Positions 18,792 through 25,606 of a DNA stretch of 64,000 bases are shown one piece after another. Positions within the stretch are counted from its first letter, which is position 1; every line of letters begins with the position of its first letter. Source of the stretch: Atopobiaceae bacterium (lineage in GTDB: Bacteria > Actinomycetota > Coriobacteriia > Coriobacteriales > Atopobiaceae); NCBI GenBank assembly GCA_902834555.1, contig CADFJN010000006.1, positions 62,001 through 126,000 on the forward strand, written 5' to 3'. The notes under the pieces were generated by a model, which saw only the letters and a program-made list of their open reading frames with translations, did not search any database and was not told where the DNA came from. The translations under genes were made by a program, and so were the position numbers.

Positions 18792-19580
18792 ATGCCTATT
18801 GGACCAGCACGCATGCCCATCATGGACCACCTCGGCGAGCTTCGTCGCAGGCTCACCATCATCGTGGTCTCGCTCCTCACGGTGGCGGTCATCGTCTACT
18901 TTGCCACCCCCACCCTCATCGACCTCATGATCGACCAGATCAAGGAGGCCATGCGCGGCGGCGACCTCTACGTCCTCACCGCACTCGGCGGCTTCACCAT
19001 CCGCTTCAAGGTCGCCATGTTCTTCTCGATGATCATCTGCACCCCCATCATCATCTGGGAGATCATGGCCTTCATCCTGCCGGCGCTCAAGCCCAAGGAG
19101 CGCAAGTGGGTTGTCCCCACGGTGGCGGCCCTTGTCGCCCTGTTCTTCATTGGCATGATCTTCTGCTACTACGTGATCCAGCCTGCCGCGTTTGGCTGGC
19201 TGCTCGACCAGTCCTTCGAGTTTGCGCAGAACATGGCCGACGCCGAGGACTACCTCAACATCTACATGCTGCTTGAGATTGGCTTTGGCATTGCCTTCGA
19301 GCTGCCCCTGGTGATCTTCTACCTCTCGATCCTGCACGTCGTGCCGTACAAGACCTTCCGCTCGCAGTGGCGCTACATCTACGTTGGCCTCATGGTCCTC
19401 TCGGCTGTCGTCACGCCCGACGCCTCGCCCGTGACCATGCTCCTCATGTTTGCCGCGCTTATCGCCCTGTACGAGATCGCCCTGGCAATTGCCCGCAACG
19501 TCATCGTGGCGCGCGACGGCAAGCAGGCCCTCAAGTGGTCCCGCGAGGACTACGAGAACGCAGAGCTCGACAAGCTTTAA
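18792..19580 (+). CDS. tatC: Twin-arginine translocase subunit TatC
   Basis: A 262-residue six-helix membrane protein and the signal-peptide receptor of the Tat system. The family hallmark MDHLGELRRRL is at the N-terminus, followed by ALGGFTIRFKVAMFFSMI, and EIGFGIAFELPLVIFYL in the later part. The start is not decided by a clear ribosome-binding site; ATG 18813 or 18822 are alternatives and would put the hallmark nearer the N-terminus. It lies between tatA and topA in the same direction. Confidence 0.93.
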   Translation: MPIGPARMPIMDHLGELRRRLTIIVVSLLTVAVIVYFATPTLIDLMIDQIKEAMRGGDLYVLTALGGFTIRFKVAMFFSMIICTPIIIWEIMAFILPALKPKERKWVVPTVAALVALFFIGMIFCYYVIQPAAFGWLLDQSFEFAQNMADAEDYLNIYMLLEIGFGIAFELPLVIFYLSILHVVPYKTFRSQWRYIYVGLMVLSAVVTPDASPVTMLLMFAALIALYEIALAIARNVIVARDGKQALKWSREDYENAELDKL

Positions 19581-19624
19581 ACTAGGGGGACTCTGCCGTC
19601 ACGAAGCAAGCGAGGTAATGTTCT

Positions 19625-22174
19625 TTGATCCTTGTCGTCACCGAGAAGAACGATGCCGCCCAGCAGATCGCCAGGCTCCTCTCCGAGTCCGGCAAGCCCA
19701 AGGCGGACAAGGTCTACAACACGCCCATCTACCGCTTTAGGAAGGGCGGGGAGGACTGGGTGACCATAGGCCTGCGCGGTCACATCATGCAGCCGGACTT
19801 CCCGCCCGAGCTCAAGTTTGACTCGCAGGAGGGCTGGTACGGCCTCACCGCCGAGGGCGAGCACCTGCCGGCAGACGTGCCCGACGGCCTTGCTCGTCCG
19901 CCCTTTGCCACCAAGCGCAAGCCCTTTTTGGCCGACGGCGTGGACATCAAGGGTTGGAAGATCCCGAGCCTGCCGTATCTGGTGTGGGCTCCCATCGAGA
20001 AGCTTCCAGCCGAGAAGGAGATCATCCGCTCGCTCAAGAACCTTGCCAAGAAGGCGGACTCGGTCATCATTGGTACGGACTTCGACCGCGAGGGCGAGCT
20101 CATCGGCTCGGATGCCCTCAAGCAGATCCTCTCGGTGGCTCCAGACGTGAAGGTCTCTCGCGCGCGCTACTCCGCCTTCACCAAGGCCGAGATAGACCAC
20201 GCGTTCGACAACCTGGTGGCGCTCGACCAGGACCTTGCCGACGCGGGCGAGAGCCGCCAGCACATCGACCTCATCTGGGGCGCCGTGCTCACGCGCTACC
20301 TTACCTGCGTGCGTTTTGGCGGCCTGGGCAACACGCGCTCTGCCGGCCGCGTTCAGACGCCCACGCTTGCCCTGGTGGTTGAGCGCGAGCGCGAGCGCAT
20401 GGCCTTCGTGCCCGAGGACTACTGGGTCCTCTCGGGCGAGGCCACGCATGCGGACTCCGACCCATTCCGCATCACGCACGCCACCGCGCGCTTTACCGAC
20501 CATGACGCTGCCGAGAAGGCCTATGGCCACGTGCGCGACGCGAAGACCGCCACGGTGCGCGCGGTCACGCGCAAGACGCGCCGCGTGAACCCGCCGGTGC
20601 CCTTCAACACCACGTCCATGCAGGCAGCCGCGGCGGCCGAGGGCATCTCGCCCGCGCGTGCCATGCGCCTGGCAGAGTCGCTCTATATGGACGGCCTCAT
20701 CTCGTACCCGCGCGTGGACAACACCGTCTACCCGTCGTCGCTCGACCTGCGCGAGTGCGTGCGCACGCTCTCCTCGGTGCCGCAGTTTGCGCCCACGTGC
20801 AAGGCGCTTCTCGGCCAGGGCACGCTCCATGCCACACGCGGCAAGCAGGAGACAACCGACCACCCGCCCATCTATCCCACCGGCGCCGCCAACCCGGACA
20901 ACCTGCAGCCCGCGGAGTGGAAGCTCTACAACCTCATCGCGCGACGCTTCCTGGCCACGCTCATGGGGCCGGCAACGATTGCCGGGACCAAGGTCGAGCT
21001 GGACGTTGCCGGTGAGCCCTTCGTTGCCACGGGAAACGTCCTGTCTGTGCCGGGCTTTCGCGCCATCTACCCCTATGGGCTCAAGAAGGACGACCAGCTG
21101 CCCGAGCTCAGCGAGGGTGATACCTGCGACGTCACCTCCATGTCGCTTGACGCCAAGCAGACGGAGCCTCCCGCGCGCTACAGCCAGGGCAAGCTCATCC
21201 AGGAGATGGAGAAGCGCGGGCTGGGCACCAAGTCCACGCGCGCCTCGATAATTCAGCGCCTCTACGACGTGAAGTACCTCAAGAATGACCCGGCCGAGCC
21301 CAGCAAGCTGGGCATGGCAATTATCGACGCGCTCACCAACTACGCTCCGCGCATCACCACGCCCGAGATGACCGCCGAGCTCGAGGGTGACATGACCAAG
21401 GTCGCCGAGGGTGTGGATACACAGACGCAGGTCGTGGATCACTCTCGCGCGCTTCTCGCCGGCATGATGGACGGGCTCATCGACCACAAGGACGACCTCT
21501 CCGAGGCCATCGCCGACGCCGTGACCGCCGATGCCAAGATTGGCGTGTGCCCCAAGTGCGGCCGCGACCTGGTGGTGAAGACGTCCGCCAAGACGCGCGG
21601 GAGCTTTGCGGGCTGCATGGGCTGGCCGGACTGCGACGTGACGTACCCGCTGCCCAAGGGACGCATCGAGCCCATCGAGGGCGAGGCGGGCGTGTGCCCG
21701 GAGTGTGGCGCACCGCGCGTGAAGGTGCACCCGTTCCGCAACCGTCCGTACGAGACGTGCATCAACCCGGCGTGCCCCACCAACCGCGAGCCTGACATTG
21801 TGGTGGGGGAGTGCGCCGCCTGCAAGGCGGCCGGCCGTCACGGCGACCTAGTGGCGCACAAGTCCGAGAAGAGCGGGAAGCGCTTCATCCGCTGTACCAA
21901 CTACGACGAATGCGGCACGAGCTACCCTCTGCCGCAGCGTGGCGAGCTGCACGCCACGGGCGAGACCTGCCCGGAGTGCGGTGCGCCCATCGTCGAGGTG
22001 GTGACGCAGCGCGGGCCGTGGCGCATCTGCGTGAACATGGACTGCCCAAGCAGGGAGAAGAAGGCAGCTGCTGGTGCACGCGGTGCACGCGGTGCGCGCG
22101 GGGCGCGTAAGGGCTCGGCGTCAGGGCGTGGCGGCTCAGCGGGGCGCAGCTCGTCTCGACGCAAGAAGGCGTAG
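19625..22174 (+). CDS. topA: Type IA DNA topoisomerase, divergent (archaeal/TopB-like core)
   Basis: An 849-residue enzyme that relaxes negative supercoils by single-strand passage. TTG 19625 is the start, nine bases after GCGAGG. The Toprim domain has MILVVTEKNDAAQQIA and the metal motif IGTDFDREGELIG. The active-site Tyr is in GLISYPRVDNTVYP. The C-terminus carries four Cys4 zinc-ribbon modules (CPKCGRD, CPECGAPRVK, CAACKAAGR, CPECGAPIVE) and ends in a Gly/Ala/Arg/Ser-rich basic tail. The Toprim sequence and DFDREGELIG differ from the usual bacterial TopA form (DPDREGEA) and look more like archaeal TopA or TopB. Confidence 0.9.
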   Translation: MILVVTEKNDAAQQIARLLSESGKPKADKVYNTPIYRFRKGGEDWVTIGLRGHIMQPDFPPELKFDSQEGWYGLTAEGEHLPADVPDGLARPPFATKRKPFLADGVDIKGWKIPSLPYLVWAPIEKLPAEKEIIRSLKNLAKKADSVIIGTDFDREGELIGSDALKQILSVAPDVKVSRARYSAFTKAEIDHAFDNLVALDQDLADAGESRQHIDLIWGAVLTRYLTCVRFGGLGNTRSAGRVQTPTLALVVERERERMAFVPEDYWVLSGEATHADSDPFRITHATARFTDHDAAEKAYGHVRDAKTATVRAVTRKTRRVNPPVPFNTTSMQAAAAAEGISPARAMRLAESLYMDGLISYPRVDNTVYPSSLDLRECVRTLSSVPQFAPTCKALLGQGTLHATRGKQETTDHPPIYPTGAANPDNLQPAEWKLYNLIARRFLATLMGPATIAGTKVELDVAGEPFVATGNVLSVPGFRAIYPYGLKKDDQLPELSEGDTCDVTSMSLDAKQTEPPARYSQGKLIQEMEKRGLGTKSTRASIIQRLYDVKYLKNDPAEPSKLGMAIIDALTNYAPRITTPEMTAELEGDMTKVAEGVDTQTQVVDHSRALLAGMMDGLIDHKDDLSEAIADAVTADAKIGVCPKCGRDLVVKTSAKTRGSFAGCMGWPDCDVTYPLPKGRIEPIEGEAGVCPECGAPRVKVHPFRNRPYETCINPACPTNREPDIVVGECAACKAAGRHGDLVAHKSEKSGKRFIRCTNYDECGTSYPLPQRGELHATGETCPECGAPIVEVVTQRGPWRICVNMDCPSREKKAAAGARGARGARGARKGSASGRGGSAGRSSSRRKKA

Positions 22175-22240
22175 CGGAGCGCCGGGTCGCTAACGACCCT
22201 CGCCTCGTTGGCGCCGCAGCGATGGTTTTGCGCGCCGTTA

Positions 22241-22400
22241 CTGCAGGAATGCCCCTTCCGGCGACAAAATGTCGCCGGAAGGCCACTTTTGTATGCACTT
22301 GCTGCCAAAACGCGCCCTCCGGAGACAAAACGTCGCCGGAACAGGGGTTTCGTACAGGGTTGCTGCCAAAATGCGCTCTCTGGCGCCGGACGGCTGTCTT
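22241..22400. repeat. Three tandem CCGGCGAC-type palindrome units, 61-bp period
   Basis: The unit start CTGCAGGAA/CTGCCAAAA/CTGCCAAAA recurs at 22241, 22302 and 22363, exactly 61 bp apart. Each unit leads into a TCCGG-centred palindrome. The first is a perfect 12-bp stem CCTTCCGGCGAC/GTCGCCGGAAGG at 22254-22282, well placed to terminate topA. Related units occur at 14549-14668. Confidence 0.8.
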
Positions 22401-22560
22401 TCTCGCCGCGCGCCTCAACGCTCGCCGACGCATAGCAACCTTTCGCAGAAATATTACCTTTGTATTACGGACTTTAGGATAGTAGCGCTACGTGAACTTC
22501 AAGGGTGCATAGTCTCAGACCCGCCACGCAGAAGCGGGCGCTACGAAAAGGGAGACTAAG

Positions 22561-22643
22561 ATGTTCCAGGCCAGCACGCACAATCTCATCGAGATTACCA
22601 GCATTATCTAGGTGCGGGTGGCTACATACGGCCGTCCGCACCT
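22561..22643 (+). promoter_or_regulatory. Possible leader peptide and hairpin upstream of MFS gene
   Basis: ATG 22561 opens a 16-codon frame, MFQASTHNLIEITSII, ending with TAG at 22609-22611 and preceded by GGGAG at good distance. The stop codon is embedded in a hairpin (22610-22643) with arms AGGTGCGG..GGC and GCC..CCGCACCT. Further GC-rich hairpins follow before the transporter at 22893. The layout resembles translation-controlled attenuation, with Ile codons concentrated at the end. No T-run terminator is visible, so this is a proposal. Confidence 0.4.
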
Positions 22644-22892
22644 GCGGGCGGCCGCGGACCTTAGGGCCCGGGGCTGTTGGGGAGAGACAGCGCCGGGTCT
22701 TCTTCGTATGCCGACTGTCCTCCGCAGAAATCCGGACCGAGCGGAACATCGCAAGCGAGAGGAGCACGGCAGACGAACAAGCATGCAATGACGTTGTGAG
22801 AACGATTCCACATCGTAGGGAGAGACGGGTTCGCCGCGTAAAGGCGAGAAGTTCTCGCCCACACCAGAATCCAGACCACAAGGAGAGAAGCA

Positions 22893-24218
22893 ATGTCTTC
22901 GCAACCTACATCGCTAACCGCCCCGGCAGTAGCCGAGGCTCCCAAGAGAGACTCCGTCCTCGAGGTGATGGCTGCCTCCATGGTGGGCACCGCAATCGAG
23001 TTCTACGATAACTACTGCTATTCGATTGCCGCCGCAAGCTACTTTGGCCTCGTCTTCTTCACCGACGTCGCGAAGCAGAACCCGTTCCTCGCGACTCTAT
23101 TCTCGTTTGTCACCTTTGCCGTGTCGTTTCTTGCACGCCCGTTTGGGTCGCTGCTCTTTGGGCACTTTGGCGACAAGCTCGGCCGCAAGAAGACGCTGGT
23201 GGTTGCACTCATGATGATGGGCATCTCCACCTTTGTGGTTGGCGTGCTACCCGGCTATGACGTCCTTGGGCCGATGGCCGTAGTGCTCCTGTGCGTCTGC
23301 CGTGCATGCCAGGGCCTGGGCCTTGCGGGCGAGTGGTCGGGCGCGGCGCTTGTCGCCACCGAGAACGCGCCGGCCAACAAGCGCGCGCTGTGGGGTTCCT
23401 TCCCCAACCTGGGCGCCCCTCTCGGCTTCTTCTTTGCCTACGGCGTCAACCTGCTGCTTGAGAGCAGCTTCTCGCAGGACACCATGGTCGCCTGGGGCTG
23501 GCGCATCCCGTTCCTGCTCTCCGCGGTCCTCGTGGTTGTTGGTCTTGTCGTCCGTGAGCGCATGAGCGAGACCCCCGTCTTCCAGAAGGCTGTCAAGGAG
23601 GACCGCGTGGTGAGGAGCCCGCTTCACGAGCTCACCAAGTACTGGAAGCAGGTCGTTCTTGGCACCTGCGCCATGGGCATCACGTACACCCTGTTCTACC
23701 TGCTGGGCACCTGGTCCCTCTCCTACGGCGTGAAGACGCTCGGATTTGCCCAGACCCAGTACCTGCAGCTCGAGCTTGCCGCCGTTCCGTTCTTTGCCGT
23801 GTTCATCGTTGTTGGCTGCGTCGAGGCCGACAAGGTTGGCCGCAGGCCTGTCCTTCTCGTCACCACGCTGCTCACCGTTGTGTTTAGCCTTCTTGCGCCG
23901 CAGCTGCTTGCGACCCAGAACGCCGCCAGCGTGTTTGCCTTCCTCGCCGTTGGCTTCTGCCTGATGGGCGGCCTGTTTGGGCCCTGCGGCGCCTACCTGC
24001 CCGAGCTCTTCCCGGCAAACGTGCGCTACTCTGGCTCCGGCCTGGCGTACAACCTCTCGTCGATCCTGGGCGGCGCGTTTGCGCCCACCATCGCCACGGC
24101 ACTGGTGCTTGCGTTTGGCATCCAGGGCGTGGGTTGGTACCTCCTCGCGATGTCCGCGGTCGCGCTTGTCGCGCTGCTGCTCATCAAGGAGAGCAAGGAC
24201 ATGGAGTTCGATGCGTAG
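22893..24218 (+). CDS. MFS transporter, metabolite:H+ symporter (MHS) type
   Basis: A 441-residue, 12-helix major facilitator of the MHS group (ShiA, ProP, KgtP relatives). It has the N-terminal signature VMAASMVGTAIEFYDNYCY, the loop 2-3 motif RPFGSLLFGHFGDKLGRKK, and the loop 8-9 repeat EADKVGRRPVLL. ATG 22893 follows AAGGAGAGAAGCA. Substrate is unknown; relatives carry organic acids, betaines or shikimate. It is monocistronic, with a possible leader peptide upstream and a strong terminator downstream. Confidence 0.9.
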   Translation: MSSQPTSLTAPAVAEAPKRDSVLEVMAASMVGTAIEFYDNYCYSIAAASYFGLVFFTDVAKQNPFLATLFSFVTFAVSFLARPFGSLLFGHFGDKLGRKKTLVVALMMMGISTFVVGVLPGYDVLGPMAVVLLCVCRACQGLGLAGEWSGAALVATENAPANKRALWGSFPNLGAPLGFFFAYGVNLLLESSFSQDTMVAWGWRIPFLLSAVLVVVGLVVRERMSETPVFQKAVKEDRVVRSPLHELTKYWKQVVLGTCAMGITYTLFYLLGTWSLSYGVKTLGFAQTQYLQLELAAVPFFAVFIVVGCVEADKVGRRPVLLVTTLLTVVFSLLAPQLLATQNAASVFAFLAVGFCLMGGLFGPCGAYLPELFPANVRYSGSGLAYNLSSILGGAFAPTIATALVLAFGIQGVGWYLLAMSAVALVALLLIKESKDMEFDA

Positions 24219-24244
24219 TTCCTGACGCGCTCCTGTGATTGCGA

Positions 24245-24286
24245 CGACCCGCCGTTGGGCACTTGGCCCGGCGGCGGGTCGTTTTA
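24245..24286 (+). terminator. Intrinsic terminator of the MFS gene
   Basis: Arms CGACCCGCCG and CGGCGGGTCG, with inner GGGC/GCCC pairing, are followed by TTTTATG. Confidence 0.9.
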
Positions 24287-24354
24287 TGTGCCGAGAAACG
24301 CCAACGTCCCGCTGGCCGCGGCCCTTCTCGGCGATGCCGCTGTTTCCAAATGCC

Positions 24355-24462
24355 CTGCAGATTTTGATTGTTTAGGCCCGCCTAACCAATCGAAAAATGC
24401 AGCATTGCTCCCATCCTGCAGATTTCGATCCGTTAGAGGGGCATATCCGTTCGGAATCCGCG
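24355..24462. repeat. Pair of CTGCAGATT..TTAG palindromes, 61 bp apart
   Basis: Copy A (24355-24402) pairs CTGCAGATTTTGATTGTTTAG with its inverse around CCCG. Copy B (24416-24462) is a decayed version starting 61 bp later. A sister pair with the same 61-bp offset lies at 48185-48292. The units sit between the MFS terminator and the feo promoter. Confidence 0.8.
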
Positions 24463-24742
24463 GCACCGCGGAGAGGGTCAGCCGAGGAGCGCTCGCGCCT
24501 CGTCATTCTCGCCACAATGTGCGCCAGACATCGTACGTCCCGTCCAAATGGACTGGTGACAAGCACATTGCAAACCGGATACCTGCGCTTTTGCCACAAT
24601 AGTTGAGAATAGATAACTTTCTCGCACGACTTGCAGCAAGTTAGCCTTATACTACTTCTGAGTTAGCTTTGTACAACTTGCACGGCCAGCAGGGAGGCCA
24701 CTGCCAGCCGGAGGGGCCGCAGAGAGCTGAGAGGGGAGTCGC

Positions 24743-25054
24743 ATGTCGACCATGGAGGCGGATGCCGTAATGACAGGCAGCAACCCCGCCAGTCGGGCGG
24801 GCGCGCGTGAGGAGGCAACGACCATCGGGAGGGGTGCCCAGCTTCCCCTGGCAATGGTGAGCGAGGGCGAAACGATCCGCGTCCTCAAGGTGCGCGGCAC
24901 CGCCACGCTGCGCCAGCACCTCTCGGAGATGGGCTTTGTCGAGGGTGCCAAGGTCAAGGTCGTCTCGCGCGTGAACGGAGACGTGGTGGTAAGCGTCAAG
25001 GGCTCCACCTTTGGCATCGGCCGCGACATGGCCATGCGCATCGTCACGTACTAG
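24743..25054 (+). CDS. feoA: FeoA family protein (first copy)
   Basis: A 103-residue SH3-like FeoA protein that assists FeoB-mediated iron(II) uptake. The FeoA domain occupies the C-terminal 75 residues (LPLAMVSEGETIRVLKV, LRQHLSEMGFVEGAKVKV, VVSVKGSTFGIGRDMAMRI). About 30 extra N-terminal residues are low in complexity. ATG 24743 follows GAGGGGAG. Upstream (24648-24685) are two AGTTAGC half-sites in AT-rich DNA, which may be metal-regulator sites. Confidence 0.93.
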   Translation: MSTMEADAVMTGSNPASRAGAREEATTIGRGAQLPLAMVSEGETIRVLKVRGTATLRQHLSEMGFVEGAKVKVVSRVNGDVVVSVKGSTFGIGRDMAMRIVTY

Positions 25055-25181
25055 CGCCACGCCGGCCCGCTGGCACCGCCGGCACTGACGGCACCGCCGG
25101 CTAGCAATCGCAATCGTTTATCAATCGCCGCAGGCAGCGCGTAACTGCATGCGTGGCCCGTGGCATGAAGAAGGGAAGAGC

Positions 25182-25436
25182 ATGGCAAGTCTCAAGGACG
25201 TGCGCGTGGGGGAGACCTGCACGGTCTCGAAGCTCAGCGGCACGGGCGCCATCAAGCGTCGAATCATGGACATGGGCATCACCAAGGGCACGCACGTATA
25301 CGTGCGTAAAGTTGCACCCCTGGGCGACCCCATCGAGGTTACCGTGCGCGGCTACGAGCTGTCGCTGCGCAAGGACGAGGCCTCCAGCGTCGAGGTCACA
25401 GACGTGGAGAAGGCAGCTGCCCAGGGCGTCGCGTAG
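25182..25436 (+). CDS. feoA: FeoA family protein (second copy)
   Basis: An 84-residue FeoA domain (SLKDVRVGETCTVSKLSG, IKRRIMDMGITKGTHVYV, PIEVTVRGYELSLRKDEA). The start ATG 25182 follows AGAAGGGAAGAGC; an earlier ATG at 25149 lacks a site. It is only distantly similar to the first FeoA. Two different FeoA proteins upstream of one FeoB is a known arrangement in anaerobic Gram-positives. A terminator-like hairpin separates it from feoB. Confidence 0.93.
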   Translation: MASLKDVRVGETCTVSKLSGTGAIKRRIMDMGITKGTHVYVRKVAPLGDPIEVTVRGYELSLRKDEASSVEVTDVEKAAAQGVA

Positions 25437-25459
25437 TTAGGCGGCGCTGGGAGTACCAG

Positions 25460-25482
25460 GGGGGCGTAGGCCCCCATGTTTT
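25460..25482 (+). terminator. Terminator-like hairpin between feoA2 and feoB
   Basis: The stem GGGGGC/GCCCCC with a GTAG loop is followed by ATGTTTTGG. This suggests feoB also has its own promoter. AT-rich DNA with AAGTTAACCAACTCTAAC (25490-25507) and CAGTTAGCC lies just after it. Confidence 0.65.
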
Positions 25483-25606
25483 GGCACATGAAGTTAACCA
25501 ACTCTAACAATTAGCACCACACAGGTAACAGTTAGCCGAGAGAAACTCATCCGTCGTAAGGCGGCCCGCACGCAACCCGCGCGCCACACAACAGGAAAGG
25601 CAAGGC

